A stretch of DNA of 64,000 nucleotides from Microlunatus soli (lineage in GTDB: Bacteria > Actinomycetota > Actinomycetes > Propionibacteriales > Propionibacteriaceae): contig NZ_LT629772.1 of assembly GCF_900105385.1 (NCBI RefSeq), positions 5,022,001-5,086,000 on the forward strand, written 5' to 3'. Under the pieces are notes generated by a model that saw nothing but the letters and a program-made list of their open reading frames with translations, had not been told where the DNA came from and did not search any database. Positions 8,239 through 18,288 of this stretch are shown one piece after another. A program made the position numbers and the translations under genes. Each line of letters opens with the position of its first letter. Position 1 is the first letter of the stretch.

Positions 8239-10647
8239 ATGCGCACTGACCAACGACGGTCGACAGCATCTCAGTCGTCCGGCACCGACTCACCCGCCAT
8301 CGACGCCCCAGCTACCGACGTTTCGGACCCGGGACGCCCGCGGCTGCTGGTGGAGCCGGCAACCGGCTCCCGCAGCTACCGGACCGAGCAGCTCACCGCC
8401 GGCCTGGCCATCGTCGGCGGTGGTCTGGCAGGCACTTGTGCTGCGATCACGGCTGCTCGGGCCGGCGTCGAGGTGGTGTTGGTGCAGGATCGTCCGGTGC
8501 TCGGCGGCAACTCCTCCTCCGAGGTCCGGCTGTGGGTACTCGGCGCGACCGCCCACATGACCAACAACAATCGGTTTGCCCGCGAAGGTGGCGTGGTCGA
8601 CGAGATCCTGGTCGAGAACACCTACCGCAATCCCGACGGCAACCCGTTGATCTTCGACACCATCCTGCTGGAGAAGGTCGTGCAGGAGCCCAATATCAGG
8701 CTGTTGCTGAACACCGCGCTGACCGAGGTCACGATGAAGGAGCGGGCGATCGGGGCGGTGGCCGCGTTCTGCAGCCAGAACTCCACCCGTTACGAGGTCA
8801 GCGCCGACCTGTTCCTCGACTCCAGTGGTGACGGCGCGCTGGCGTTCCTGGCCGGCGCCGGTTTCCGGATGGGCGCCGAGGCGTCAGCGGAGTACGGCGA
8901 ACTGTTCGCTCCGAGCGAGGAGTTCGGCGACCTGCTGGGCCACTCGATGTACTTCTACACCAAGGATGTCGGTCATCCGGTGAAGTTCGTCGCGCCGTCC
9001 TACGCTCTGTCCGACCTGAGCGACATCCCGCGAGCCCGCAGCTTCAACACCAAGGAGGACGGCTGCCGGCTGTGGTGGATCGAGTGGGGCGGTCGGCTGG
9101 ACACGGTGCACGAGACCGAGACGATCAAATGGAAGCTCTGGCAGGTCGTCTACGGGGTCTGGGACCACCTGAAGAATTCCGGTGAGTTCCCCGATGCGGA
9201 GAACCTGACCCTGGAGTGGGTGGGCACCATCCCCGGCAAGCGGGAGAGTCGCCGCTTCGACGGTCTCTACCGGCTGCGGCAGAGTGACGTCATCGATCAG
9301 GCTCAGCATGACGATGCGGTCGCATTCGGCGGCTGGTCGATCGATCTGCATCCCGCCGACGGCGTGTTCAGCGAGAAGCCCGGCTCCACCCACCTGCACT
9401 CCCGCGGCACCTACCAGATCCCGTACCGCTGCCTGGTCAGCAAGGACGTGCAGAATCTGTTCTTCGCCGGCCGGATCATCAGCGCCAGCCACGTCGCCTT
9501 CGGTTCGACCAGGGTGATGGCGACCTCGGCACACGGTGCTCAGGCCGTGGCGCTGGCGGCCGCGCTCTGCCTGCGGGACGGCAGACGGCCTGCGGAGTTG
9601 CTCGACCCGACGGCGATGGCGGAGCTGCAGCGGGCCTTGCTGCGCGCCGGTCAGCACATCCCGCAGCGATCGCTGGACGATCCCGATGATCTTGCTCGGA
9701 CCGCGACGGCCAGTGCCTCCTCCGAACTCTCCCTCGGGGCACTCGCGGCATCGGGACCGGTCGGGTTGGATACCGACCGCGGCCAACTGTTGCCGCTGCC
9801 GGCCGGGCCGGTTCCGCAGGTCCTGCTGCGGGTCGACGTGACCGCCGCGACCGAGCTGCGGGCCGAACTGCGGCGCGGCGCCCGCGCCGATGACTACACA
9901 CCCGACGTAGTCCTCGGCCACTGCCGGGTGCCGCTCGATCCCGGCGATGATCAACTGATCAAACTCGACTTCGACGCCGAGCTGACCGAGGACGCGTACA
10001 CCGTGCTCTGCCTGCTGGCCAACGACGCGGTGAGCGTCCACACGACGGAAACGATCATCACCGGGCTGATCCCGCTGCAGCACAGCAAGGACCAGCTGGC
10101 CGATCCCTCGATCGGCTGGCCGGGCCTGGAGTTCTGGACGCCGGTCCGGCGGCCGGCGGGCCGCAATCTCGCTCTCACCCTCGACCCGCCGATCGTGCCC
10201 GGACCGGCAGCATCGGTGCTCAACGGACTCGACCGGCCGACCGACCGGACCAACGCCTGGATCGCAGCACTCGACGACGAACTCCCGACGCTGCGACTGA
10301 CCTGGCCGAGTCCACAGCGGATCGGTCGGATCGAGTTGCGGTTCGACACCGATTTCGATCATGCGATGGAGTCGGTCCTCTACACCCAGCCCGAGTCACC
10401 GATGCCGCAGTGCGTCCGGGACTTCACCGTCCTCGGCGACGGACGCGTGCTCGGCGCGGTCCATGATCATCACCAGTCCGCCTACACCCTGGTGCTGGAT
10501 CAGCCGACGCTGCTGTCGGAGGTGGTGATCACCGTGCAGGCCGTCAACGGGAACGCGCCGGCCGCGATCATGGCCGTCCGCTGCTACGCCGATCCCGACA
10601 GCCGGATCCTTCGCTCCGCCGGACCGGAACGGGACGGCGATGGCTGA
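8239..10647 (+). CDS. FAD-dependent oxidoreductase (FAD_oxidored family)
   Basis: 802 residues from the ATG at 8239; another in-frame ATG is at 8209, and the frame is open further upstream without support. After a flexible N-terminus there is a dinucleotide-binding motif 'LAIVGGGLAGTCAAITAARA' near residue 55, then 'VLGGNSSSEVRLW', and a late FAD motif 'LFFAGRIISASHVAFGSTR'. These are typical of the FAD_oxidored family found in carbohydrate loci of soil actinobacteria and sometimes called xanthan-lyase-related. The last 250 residues look like beta-sandwich material. There is no export signal. It probably oxidises a sugar or sugar acid. The gene overlaps iclR by 8 nt and lies near an ABC sugar importer at 11534. 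Confidence 0.82.
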   Translation: MRTDQRRSTASQSSGTDSPAIDAPATDVSDPGRPRLLVEPATGSRSYRTEQLTAGLAIVGGGLAGTCAAITAARAGVEVVLVQDRPVLGGNSSSEVRLWVLGATAHMTNNNRFAREGGVVDEILVENTYRNPDGNPLIFDTILLEKVVQEPNIRLLLNTALTEVTMKERAIGAVAAFCSQNSTRYEVSADLFLDSSGDGALAFLAGAGFRMGAEASAEYGELFAPSEEFGDLLGHSMYFYTKDVGHPVKFVAPSYALSDLSDIPRARSFNTKEDGCRLWWIEWGGRLDTVHETETIKWKLWQVVYGVWDHLKNSGEFPDAENLTLEWVGTIPGKRESRRFDGLYRLRQSDVIDQAQHDDAVAFGGWSIDLHPADGVFSEKPGSTHLHSRGTYQIPYRCLVSKDVQNLFFAGRIISASHVAFGSTRVMATSAHGAQAVALAAALCLRDGRRPAELLDPTAMAELQRALLRAGQHIPQRSLDDPDDLARTATASASSELSLGALAASGPVGLDTDRGQLLPLPAGPVPQVLLRVDVTAATELRAELRRGARADDYTPDVVLGHCRVPLDPGDDQLIKLDFDAELTEDAYTVLCLLANDAVSVHTTETIITGLIPLQHSKDQLADPSIGWPGLEFWTPVRRPAGRNLALTLDPPIVPGPAASVLNGLDRPTDRTNAWIAALDDELPTLRLTWPSPQRIGRIELRFDTDFDHAMESVLYTQPESPMPQCVRDFTVLGDGRVLGAVHDHHQSAYTLVLDQPTLLSEVVITVQAVNGNAPAAIMAVRCYADPDSRILRSAGPERDGDG

Positions 10648-11446
10648 GCCGGTCGCGGCCGAGGACCAGTCCGCAGCGGTCCCGGCAACCACCGGCAGCC
10701 AAGCCCTGGCACGCGGGCTGCACATCCTGCGGATGTTGGTCGACGAGGGGGCGCCGATGACGGCGACCGAGATCGCCAGGCGGGTCGGCCTGCACCAGAG
10801 CTCGGTGTCACGGATCCTGGCGACCCTCTCCGAGGCCGGACACGTCCGTAAGAACGACGCCGGGCGCTTCGTTCCCGACTACGGTGTCCTCGCGCTGGCG
10901 TCGGCCACGACGAGGATGCCGCTGCTGCGTCGGCCGCGGAAGGTGTTCGAGGAGTTGATCGCCGAGCATCCGCAGATCGGCGTCTCGATGTGCATGCTCT
11001 GGCGCGACGAGATGATCTACCTGCTCCGGGCCCGCAGCGGCGGCGAACCGTTGAACTACTACTGGTCCGGCGGCTTCCCGCTGAACATCTCCAGCCCCGC
11101 CCTGCGCCTGTTGGTCGACCTCGATGACGCCGATGCCCGAGCGATCCTCGCCGCATCCCGTCGCCGGCACGGCTGGGGCGGGCGACCTGGCGTCGCACCG
11201 GCGACCGAGGAAGCGACCCTGCAGGCCGCCCGAGGGCTGCTGGTCGACGACGTGATCATCCTGAAGGGCTGGTACGAACCCCAGCTGACCGGCGGCGCGA
11301 TCGCGATCGAGACACCCGAACCGCATCCGGTGGCGCTCGCCCTGGTCGACGACGGCCGGCTGTCCCCGGAACGACTCACGGTGCTGCTGCATCAGGCCCG
11401 GCGACGGATCGAACGCAGCTTCGTCGAACCGGACGAGACAGGCTGA
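10640..11446 (+). CDS. IclR-family transcriptional regulator
   Basis: 268 residues. The start overlaps the end of the oxidoreductase gene by 8 nt. The N-terminal winged helix includes 'MTATEIARRVGLHQSSVSRI' (about residues 40-59), and the rest is the IclR effector-binding (GAF-like) domain. It most likely controls its own operon and perhaps the sugar importer starting 88 bp downstream. The interrupted palindrome at 8209-8223 is a candidate site. The ligand is unknown. Confidence 0.9.
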   Translation: MAEPVAAEDQSAAVPATTGSQALARGLHILRMLVDEGAPMTATEIARRVGLHQSSVSRILATLSEAGHVRKNDAGRFVPDYGVLALASATTRMPLLRRPRKVFEELIAEHPQIGVSMCMLWRDEMIYLLRARSGGEPLNYYWSGGFPLNISSPALRLLVDLDDADARAILAASRRRHGWGGRPGVAPATEEATLQAARGLLVDDVIILKGWYEPQLTGGAIAIETPEPHPVALALVDDGRLSPERLTVLLHQARRRIERSFVEPDETG

Positions 11447-11533
11447 TCAGCCCATCCACAACTCCACAAGCCACCCAGCCCAACCACGGGGCCAGGCAAG
11501 CATGCCCATCAGTTGCTCGATGAGGAGTGAACC

Positions 11534-12862
11534 ATGGTCGAACCAACCACCATCAGCCGACGTCGGATGCTCGGCGGAGCGCTCGCGACCGCCGCCGGAG
11601 CTGCCGGTCTGAGCGGATGCAACCTCGCCAAGGGAGGAGGTGGCGGTTCGGGCACGACTCTCAACGTCTGGGGCGGGGTGCCGAACGAGACCGGTCCGGA
11701 CGACCTGTGTGCGGCGTTCATGTCCGAACACCCCGACATCAAGGTGACCTACACCCGCTATGTCAACGACGACGACGGAAACATCAAGCTGGACACGGCT
11801 CTGAGCGGCGGTGTGCCGATCGACATCTACTTCAGCTACGCGCCGCAGCGGGTGGCACAGCGGGCGCACAACGGTCTCGCCCTGGACCTGACCGACAAGA
11901 TCAACGCCGAGAAGGACCTGGCGCCGTTCACCGCAGACGCATCGCCGCAGGGCAACTTCGTCTTCGACGGCAAGCTGCATTGCCTTCCGGCGGCACTGGC
12001 CCCGGTGACGGTCTACGTCAACAAGTCGATGCTGGACGACGCGGGCATCAAGCTGGGCGACAACTGGACCGTCGACGGGTTCGTCGACGTCGCCACCGAA
12101 CTGACCAGGAAGGGACGGTTCGGCACGCTCAACTCGCCGTCGCTGGCCCGGCCCGCGCTCGGCCCGGACTACCGCTACACCGACGGTGGGAAGGCCTCCA
12201 ACTTCGCCGATCCCTGGTTCAGCAAGGAACTGGAGTTGGCGCTCAAGCTGCAGAAGTCGAAGATCGCGATGGATCAGCAGACGATCATCGCCGAGAAGTT
12301 GGACGTCTTCAGCCAGGCGCCGTTCATCGCCGGACGGGTGGCGATGTTGATCTCGTCCGGACAGATCATCCGATCGATCAACGACACCAAGGGCTACCCG
12401 CACGACTTCGTCACCGTCGGGATGCCGATCCCGTCGCCGGAGAAAGGGAAGCAGGGCTGGAACACCGGCTCGATCGGTGACCTGATGGCGATCAGCCCGA
12501 AGTCGAAGCACCAGGACGAGGCCTGGGAGCTGACCAAATTCTGGATGCGGAACGCGGGCAAGTACATGGTGAAGGGCGGCCGGCTGCCGAGCATGCCCGG
12601 CTCGACCAGCGAGGACGACGTCCTGAAGCAACTGCTCACCGACAAGGCCGACACGCTGTACGACGTCCCGTCCTGGAAGAACGCGCTGCTCGGGCCCGCG
12701 GTGAAGTATCCGGTGGACACGATCTTCACCGCCGGTACCGAGATCGACTTGTTGATCAAGGACCTGAACGACGAGACGCTGCTCGGTGATCGGACCGTCA
12801 AGTCCTGGGTGAGCCAGGCCGTGAAGCAGAGCGACGCGGCGATCAAGAAGGCGGGCGCCTGA
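11534..12862 (+). CDS. ABC transporter sugar-binding lipoprotein
   Basis: 442 residues with a clear GAGGAG ribosome-binding site about 6 nt before the ATG. The N-terminus has a Tat-like 'SRRRMLGGALATAAGAAG' and a lipobox ending in LSGC (Cys28), so it is a membrane-anchored receptor. The remainder is a family 1 extracellular solute-binding fold (MalE/UgpB-like). It is followed by MalF- and MalG-type permeases one base away. The substrate is unknown, probably a mono- or oligosaccharide. Confidence 0.92.
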   Translation: MVEPTTISRRRMLGGALATAAGAAGLSGCNLAKGGGGGSGTTLNVWGGVPNETGPDDLCAAFMSEHPDIKVTYTRYVNDDDGNIKLDTALSGGVPIDIYFSYAPQRVAQRAHNGLALDLTDKINAEKDLAPFTADASPQGNFVFDGKLHCLPAALAPVTVYVNKSMLDDAGIKLGDNWTVDGFVDVATELTRKGRFGTLNSPSLARPALGPDYRYTDGGKASNFADPWFSKELELALKLQKSKIAMDQQTIIAEKLDVFSQAPFIAGRVAMLISSGQIIRSINDTKGYPHDFVTVGMPIPSPEKGKQGWNTGSIGDLMAISPKSKHQDEAWELTKFWMRNAGKYMVKGGRLPSMPGSTSEDDVLKQLLTDKADTLYDVPSWKNALLGPAVKYPVDTIFTAGTEIDLLIKDLNDETLLGDRTVKSWVSQAVKQSDAAIKKAGA

Positions 12863-12863
12863 G

Positions 12864-13793
12864 GTGGCGGTCGCGTTGGCGGGGGTGCGGACCCGAGGTC
12901 GGCCGCGCGGTCCCGGCGGGATGTCGACCCGCGCGGGCTGGTTGTTCATCCTGCCCAACCTGGTCGGATTTCTCGCCTTCACCCTGGTGCCGCTGATCAG
13001 TGGGGTCGGGATCTCCTTCACCAGTTGGAATGTCGTGTCCGGCCTGTCCGGTATCCAGTTCGTCGGCTTCGACAATTTCGTCGCGTTGATCAACAGCGGT
13101 GCCTTCTGGCGCGCGGTCGGTCGGACGATCGTGTACGCCGGCGTCGGCGTCCCGCTGACGATGGCCGGCGGGTTGGTGCTCGCGATGCTGCTCAACGGTC
13201 CGGTCTTCGGCAGGGCAGCACTGCGGGTGATCTTCTTCATCCCGCACATCGTCAGCTCGATCGCGCTCGGGTTCGTCTGGTTGATCCTGCTGCATCCGAC
13301 CAGCGGCCTGGTCAATCTGGTGTTGCGGACCGTCGGCTTCGGGCATCCGCCGGCCTGGTTGGTGTCGCAGGACTGGAGCCTGATCTCCCTGGTGTTCATC
13401 ACGTCCTGGGCCGGGATGGGCTTCCACGCGGTGATCTTCCTGTCCGCACTGCAGGCGATGCCGACCGAGCTGTACGAGGCCGCCGAGCTCGACGGCGCCG
13501 GCAGCTGGACCCGGTTCGTGACCATCACCTGGCGGGCGTTGATGCCGACGACGACATTCCTGTTCATCATGTCGTTGATTGGGCATTCGCAGGGATTCGG
13601 CCTGATCGCGTTCCTGACGCGGGGCGGTCCCGGCGAGTCATCGACGACGCTGTCGTACCTGATGTACAAGACCGGCTTCCAGAACTACCAGTTCGGGTCG
13701 GCGGCGGCGATGGGGATGATGAGCTTCGTCGGCGTGCTGTTGCTCAGCGCGGTGTTCTGGCGGTTCCAGCGCGGCAGGGGGCTGCACTCATGA
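12864..13793 (+). CDS. ABC sugar transporter permease, MalF/UgpA type
   Basis: 309 residues with a GTG start one base after the binding-protein stop; an ATG at 12921 is an alternative that would remove 19 basic residues. Six membrane segments start at 'GWLFILPNLVGFLAFTLVPL'. The EAA loop reads 'LYEAAELDGAGSWTRFVTIT'. It pairs with the next gene to form the channel. There is no ATPase in the operon. Confidence 0.92.
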   Translation: MAVALAGVRTRGRPRGPGGMSTRAGWLFILPNLVGFLAFTLVPLISGVGISFTSWNVVSGLSGIQFVGFDNFVALINSGAFWRAVGRTIVYAGVGVPLTMAGGLVLAMLLNGPVFGRAALRVIFFIPHIVSSIALGFVWLILLHPTSGLVNLVLRTVGFGHPPAWLVSQDWSLISLVFITSWAGMGFHAVIFLSALQAMPTELYEAAELDGAGSWTRFVTITWRALMPTTTFLFIMSLIGHSQGFGLIAFLTRGGPGESSTTLSYLMYKTGFQNYQFGSAAAMGMMSFVGVLLLSAVFWRFQRGRGLHS

Positions 13794-14734
13794 CCGCATC
13801 GACCGCACCCGAAGCAGTGTCGACGACGTCGGACGCAACCGCCGACCGGCGTCGCGTCTCGACCGGCGCGGTCGGGGAGAATCGGCCCCGGCTGTCGCTG
13901 CGCCGGCGCCGAGCGCGTCGCCGCTATCTGATCAAGTCGGTGGCGTTGTGGCTGTTGGCGGTGCTGTTCATCCTGCCGTTCGTCTGGATGCTCTCCTCGT
14001 CGTTGAAGCAGAACCTGGCGGTCTTCGCGATCCCGATGCAGTGGTTGCCGCATCCGGTGGAGTGGCTGAACTACGCCGAGGTGTGGCTCAACGGGTCGCC
14101 CTCGATGGCGGTCTTCTTCTCCAACTCGATCACCGTCTCGCTGCTCGGCGTGGTCGGCGACCTGACGACGTCGGCGATGGCCGGTTATGCCTTCGCCCGG
14201 CTCAGCTTCGCCGGTCGGGACAAGGTGTTCCTGCTCTACCTGGCAACGGCGATCGTGCCCAACCAGTTGCTGCTGGTGCCCCGGTTCATGTTCTTCCAGC
14301 AGGTCGGCCTGTACAACACCCTGTGGGCGCTGATCCTGCCCGGCATCTTCACCGTGTTCGGCACCTTCCTGATGCGGCAGACGTTCCTGTCGCTGCCGGC
14401 CGAATACGGTGAGGCGGCCCGGATCGACGGGGCAGGGGAGTGGCGGGTCTTCACCCGGGTCTACCTGCCTCAGGCCAAGGCGACGCTGGCCGCCCTGGGC
14501 ATCATCAGCTTCGTCGGATCCTGGAACGACTACGAGAGCCCGTTGATCATGCTGTCGGACAAGGAACTGTTCACCGTGCCGCTCGGGCTGACCCGATTCG
14601 TCGATGCCGACGGTGGTCTGTCCGCCGGCTACGCGATGGCCGGCTCGGTGTCCTCGGTGATCCCGATCATGATCATCTTCCTGCTCTTCCAGCGGCACTT
14701 CATCGCGGCGCTGGCGAGCTCCGGTCTGAAGTGA
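13790..14734 (+). CDS. ABC sugar transporter permease, MalG/UgpE type
   Basis: 314 residues; the ATG overlaps the preceding stop as ATGA. A 50-residue arginine-rich cytoplasmic N-terminus precedes six membrane segments; the EAA loop is 'YGEAARIDGAGEWRVFTRVY', and the C-terminus 'QRHFIAALASSGLK' is typical of the family. Its last 35 nt overlap the end of the convergent HAD gene. The open frame continues upstream but only as a shadow of the partner permease. Confidence 0.92.
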   Translation: MTASTAPEAVSTTSDATADRRRVSTGAVGENRPRLSLRRRRARRRYLIKSVALWLLAVLFILPFVWMLSSSLKQNLAVFAIPMQWLPHPVEWLNYAEVWLNGSPSMAVFFSNSITVSLLGVVGDLTTSAMAGYAFARLSFAGRDKVFLLYLATAIVPNQLLLVPRFMFFQQVGLYNTLWALILPGIFTVFGTFLMRQTFLSLPAEYGEAARIDGAGEWRVFTRVYLPQAKATLAALGIISFVGSWNDYESPLIMLSDKELFTVPLGLTRFVDADGGLSAGYAMAGSVSSVIPIMIIFLLFQRHFIAALASSGLK

Positions 14735-15416
14735 GGTAGCGCGACATCTCGGCCAGCTCCCGTACATGATCATGGTCGCCGGCGGCGTCGCAGTCGTCGA
14801 ACGGGTCGTAGTGCACGGCCAGGATGCCCGCATTGCGGGCGCCGACGACGTCGGCGGGCACGGTGTCGCCGACATGCACGGCCTGGTCCGGGGTGACGCC
14901 AAGAGCGGTGGTCGCGTGCAGGAAGAACCGCGGGTCGGGTTTGTTCAATCCGACCACAGCGCTGTCGAACACTTGGTCGACCTCGACCCCGGGACCGGGG
15001 CCCTGTTGACACATCCGAGCCGTCCGCAGCATGTCGGCGATCCGACCGTCGGCCTGCGAGACGATCGCCACCTTCACGCCGCCGGCGGTGAAGTCGGCCA
15101 GCGCGGCCTTCGACTGCGGGTCCGGGTCGTGCCACATGTTGCGGGTGGCGCAGGCGGCCCGGTAGGCGCGGCTGCACTCCGATCGGCGATCCTCCGGCAC
15201 ACCGGCATACTCGGGCAGGATCTCGTAGTAGTCGCGAGAGTCTCCGTGCGCCGGGTGCGCCGCATTGTGCGCGGCACAGTGGGCACGATAGAAGTCCTCG
15301 GACGTCCGGACGCCGCCGAAGTCGGCGATCACCGGCGCCAACTCACGGCGGTTCAGCAGCAGCAGAACGCCGCCGACATCGACCAACAACGCTGACTTCG
15401 ACGAACTCGCTGACAT
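14700..15416 (-). CDS. HAD-superfamily hydrolase
   Basis: 238 residues from an ATG at 15416; the open frame extends 30 codons further without support. The N-terminal HAD motif I is degenerate: 'ALLVDVGGVLLLLNRREL' has the nucleophile Asp but lacks the usual second Asp (DxGG instead of DxDGT). Motif II is 'VAIVSQADGR', the motif III lysine is in 'VVGLNKPDPRFFLHA', and motif IV is 'HVGDTVPADVVGARNAG'. It is a cytosolic phosphatase-like enzyme of unknown substrate. Its 3' end overlaps the convergent permease gene by 35 nt, and it is divergent from leuS. Confidence 0.82.
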   Translation of the reverse strand: MSASSSKSALLVDVGGVLLLLNRRELAPVIADFGGVRTSEDFYRAHCAAHNAAHPAHGDSRDYYEILPEYAGVPEDRRSECSRAYRAACATRNMWHDPDPQSKAALADFTAGGVKVAIVSQADGRIADMLRTARMCQQGPGPGVEVDQVFDSAVVGLNKPDPRFFLHATTALGVTPDQAVHVGDTVPADVVGARNAGILAVHYDPFDDCDAAGDHDHVRELAEMSRYLTSDRSSPAPR

Positions 15417-15504
15417 CGGGACTCCTGGTCGCTGGACGGCAGGGCCCACCGTAGCCGTGGCCGAGGCCGTAGCTGCGGGCGGCGCCGTACCGAGCTGCGG
15501 TAGC

Positions 15505-15540
15505 ATGAGTGCTATGTATCGTCAGGAGCTCCTTAGTTAG
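15505..15540 (+). CDS. Predicted leuS leader peptide with tandem Leu codons
   Basis: A very short frame ends in MYRQELLS followed by TAG (ATG at 15514), extendable to MSAMYRQELLS from an in-frame ATG at 15505. Two consecutive leucine codons (CTC CTT) sit three codons before the stop. A TAGCAT at 15501-15506 could be a -10 box, which would make the 15514 ATG leaderless. The frame ends exactly at the first base of the hairpins described next and lies 133 nt before leuS, so it fits a ribosome-stalling sensor of charged tRNA-Leu. This is inferred from architecture. Confidence 0.6.
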   Translation: MSAMYRQELLS

Positions 15541-15597
15541 CCGCACGGACCCGGTCTGTGCGGCTGCCCCTCATGCCTTCGGGCCGAGGGGTCTTTT
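15540..15597 (+). terminator. Attenuator of leuS: hairpin plus intrinsic terminator
   Basis: The first stem pairs GCCGCAC (15540-15546) with GTGCGGC (15558-15564). The second stem pairs CCCCTC (15567-15572) with GAGGGG (15586-15591), contains an inner GCC-TTCG-GGC tetraloop hairpin, and is followed by TCTTTT (15592-15597), i.e. an intrinsic terminator. It lies between a leader peptide with two Leu codons and leuS. A ribosome paused at those codons would cover the base of the first stem and could alter folding. I did not find a full-length antiterminator pairing by eye. Confidence 0.65.
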
Positions 15598-15672
15598 CAT
15601 GTCTGGGAGTCCGACCTCGAAGGGTCGGCGGTTCATGGTCGAGGACGATGCAGTGATCGAGGAGTGAGAGCA

Positions 15673-18195
15673 GTGACGCAGGTCGCAGAGGGAGCCGGCG
15701 CCGCGAGTCCGGTTGCCGACGAGAGAGCGGTTGCCGACGAGCGAGCGCGGTACGACGCCGGTGCCGCCCAGGAACGCTGGCAGCAGTACTGGGACGAGCA
15801 CCAGACGTTCAAGGCCCGCGATGACGGGTCGAAGGAACGCCGGTACGTCCTCGACATGTTCCCCTACCCGTCCGGTGACCTGCACATGGGGCACGCCGAG
15901 GCGTTCGCGATGGGTGACGTGGTCGCCCGCTACCAGCGGTTCCGCGGCTTCGACGTGATGCATCCGATCGGCTGGGACTCCTTCGGGCTGCCGGCCGAGA
16001 ATGCCGCGATCAAGCGCAACTCGCACCCGGCGGAGTGGACCTATGCCAACATCGACACCCAGGCCAACTCGTTCCGGCGCTACGGGCTGAGCCTGGACTG
16101 GTCCCGAGAGCTGCACACCTCCGACCCGGAGTACTACAGGTGGACCCAGTGGCTGTTCCTGAAGTTCCGGGAGCAGGGTCTGGCCTATCGCAAGGCGAGC
16201 TACGTCAACTGGTGCCCCAAGGACCAGACGGTGCTGGCCAACGAACAGGTCGTCCAGGGGCTGTGCGAGCGCTGCGGCACCCAGGTCACCAAGCGCGAGC
16301 TGACCCAGTGGTTCTTCAAGGTCACCCAGTACGCCGACCGGCTGTTGGACGACATGGAGCAGCTGGAAGGCGGTTGGCCCGAGCGGGTGCTGACCATGCA
16401 GCGCAACTGGATCGGCCGGTCCTCCGGCGCCTATGTCGACTTCCGGATCGAGGGCCGGGAGGAGCCGGTGACGGTGTTCACCACCCGACCCGACACCCTG
16501 TACGGCGCCACCTTCTTCGTCGTCGCTCCCGACGGTGCGCTGGCCTCGCAGATCGTCACCGATGATCGACGGGACGAGTTCGAGGCGTACCTGGAGAAGA
16601 CGAAGTCGGAGACCGAGATCGAGCGGCAGTCCACCGACCGGGAGAAGACCGGCGTCTTCCTGGGCGTGCACGCGATCAACCCGATCAACGGCGAACAGAT
16701 CCCGGTCTACGCCGCCGACTACGTGCTGGCCGACTACGGCACCGGCGCGGTGATGGCGGTCCCGGCCCATGATCAACGCGACCTGGAGTTCGCCCGGAAG
16801 TTCGGCATCGACGTCCGCGTTGTGGTCGACACCGGCGAGCCGGATCCCAACGAGACCGGGATCGCGACCGCCGGCGACGGAAGTTACGTCAATTCTCCTG
16901 CCCTGGAAGGGATCACCGACAAGGCGACCGGGGTGGCCAAGATCATCTCGGCGCTGACCGAGCAGGGCGTCGGTCGGGAAGCGATCACCTACCGGCTGCG
17001 GGACTGGCTGCTGAGCCGACAGCGGTTCTGGGGTGCCCCGATCCCGATCATCCACTGCGAAAAGTGTGGGGAGGTGCCCGTGCCCGAAGATCAGCTGCCG
17101 GTCGAGTTGCCGTATCTGACGGGCACGGACCTCAACCCCAAGGGAACCTCGCCGCTGGCCGCGGCGACCGACTGGGTGAATGTCGACTGCCCGCAATGCG
17201 GGGGACCGGGGACCCGGGACACCGACACGATGGACACCTTCGTCGACTCGTCCTGGTACTTCTTCCGCTACTGCTCGCCGACCGATGATCACCAGGCGTT
17301 CGACCCCGAGGCCGTTGCCCGGTGGATGCCGGTCGCGCAGTACGTCGGCGGCGTCGAGCACGCGATCCTGCACCTGCTGTACATGCGCTTCTTCACCAAG
17401 GTGCTGTACGACATGGGGCTGATCACCTTCACCGAACCGATGAAGCGGCTGCTGAATCAGGGCCAGGTGATCAACAAGGGCAAGTCGATGAGCAAGTCGC
17501 TGGGCAACGGGGTCGACCTGGGTGCGCAGATCGACGAATTCGGTGTCGACGCCGTCCGGCTGACCGTCGTCTTCGCCAGCCCGCCGGAGGAGGACGTCGA
17601 CTGGGCCGACGTGTCACCTGGTGGTTCGCTGCGCTTCCTGCAGCGCGCGTACCGGCTGGCCGCCGACGTGACCAGCGATCCGGGCGTCGACTTCGCGGCC
17701 GGTGACGCCGGCCTGCGGTCGACCGCGCACAAGCTGTTCGCCGACATCACCGACTGTATCGAGGGCCAGCGGTTCAACGTCGCCATCGCCCGCATCATGG
17801 AGCTGGTGAACGCCACCCGCAAGGTGATCGACAACGGTTCCGGGGGCGACGATCCGGCCGTTCGTGAGTCGGCCGAGATGATCACCAAGGCGCTGAGCCT
17901 GTTCGCGCCGTACGTCACCGAGGAGATGTGGGAGCTGCTGGGACACCGGCCGTCGGTCGCGGACTCCGGCTGGCCGGAGGTCGACCAGAGCCTGCTGGTC
18001 ACCGAGCAGGTCACCTGCGTGGTCCAGGTCAAGGGCAAGGTCCGGGCCCGGCTGGAGGTCTCCCCGACGATCAGCGAGGACGACCTGCGCGAGCTGGCGC
18101 TGGCGGACGAGAACGTCCAACGCACTCTGGACGGCCGTGAGATCGCCAAGATCATCGTCCGGGCGCCCAAGCTGGTCAGCATCGTCCCCGCCTAG
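15673..18195 (+). CDS. leuS: Leucine--tRNA ligase
   Basis: 840 residues. I prefer the GTG at 15673 because GAGGAG at 15659-15664 is correctly spaced for it; the upstream GTG at 15664 overlaps that site. Class I aminoacyl-tRNA synthetase: the HIGH motif is HMGH at residues 71-74 within '[12 protein letters not shown]', and the KMSKS motif is 'KSMSKS' near residue 602. The editing (CP1) domain lies between them and contains '[13 protein letters not shown]'. A zinc-like C-x2-C pair is at 'CEKCGE'. It charges tRNA-Leu in the cytoplasm. Near the N-terminus VADERA is tandemly duplicated. Expression is probably controlled by the leader attenuator upstream. Confidence 0.98.
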   Translation: MTQVAEGAGAASPVADERAVADERARYDAGAAQERWQQYWDEHQTFKARDDGSKERRYVLDMFPYPSGDLHMGHAEAFAMGDVVARYQRFRGFDVMHPIGWDSFGLPAENAAIKRNSHPAEWTYANIDTQANSFRRYGLSLDWSRELHTSDPEYYRWTQWLFLKFREQGLAYRKASYVNWCPKDQTVLANEQVVQGLCERCGTQVTKRELTQWFFKVTQYADRLLDDMEQLEGGWPERVLTMQRNWIGRSSGAYVDFRIEGREEPVTVFTTRPDTLYGATFFVVAPDGALASQIVTDDRRDEFEAYLEKTKSETEIERQSTDREKTGVFLGVHAINPINGEQIPVYAADYVLADYGTGAVMAVPAHDQRDLEFARKFGIDVRVVVDTGEPDPNETGIATAGDGSYVNSPALEGITDKATGVAKIISALTEQGVGREAITYRLRDWLLSRQRFWGAPIPIIHCEKCGEVPVPEDQLPVELPYLTGTDLNPKGTSPLAAATDWVNVDCPQCGGPGTRDTDTMDTFVDSSWYFFRYCSPTDDHQAFDPEAVARWMPVAQYVGGVEHAILHLLYMRFFTKVLYDMGLITFTEPMKRLLNQGQVINKGKSMSKSLGNGVDLGAQIDEFGVDAVRLTVVFASPPEEDVDWADVSPGGSLRFLQRAYRLAADVTSDPGVDFAAGDAGLRSTAHKLFADITDCIEGQRFNVAIARIMELVNATRKVIDNGSGGDDPAVRESAEMITKALSLFAPYVTEEMWELLGHRPSVADSGWPEVDQSLLVTEQVTCVVQVKGKVRARLEVSPTISEDDLRELALADENVQRTLDGREIAKIIVRAPKLVSIVPA

Positions 18196-18212
18196 CCTGG
18201 CCGACCTGCTTC

Positions 18213-18288
18213 CCAACAGCCGCACCATTTGCGTACGTCCGCACCAGGTATACCCGGTGCGGAGGTACGGAACCGGTGCGGCTGTTGG
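18213..18288 (+). terminator. Large two-tier inverted repeat after leuS
   Basis: A perfect 14-bp outer stem (18213-18226 with 18275-18288, core CAACAGCCGCACC) encloses a second stem (18232-18245 with 18256-18269; 8 bp, a G-G mismatch, then 5 bp). Both stems reuse the CCGCACC/GGTGCGG heptamer. It starts 17 nt after the leuS stop and probably acts as a terminator or RNA-stabilising structure. There is no strong U-tract, so it may work by another route. Confidence 0.6.

Noticed and set aside
6714-8246. N-terminal extension of the ArsR gene to a 766-residue protein
   Set aside because: The extra part is the pump gene read in another frame; the ATGA junction at 6710-6713 gives the true start.
11447-13669. 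740-codon minus-strand frame across a binding protein and permease
   Set aside because: The plus-strand genes have signal peptide, lipobox, membrane segments and coupled starts; the minus frame has none.
15490-15663. T-box riboswitch upstream of leuS
   Set aside because: No T-box core motif or specifier-loop architecture is visible. The short peptide with Leu codons plus terminator fits attenuation better.
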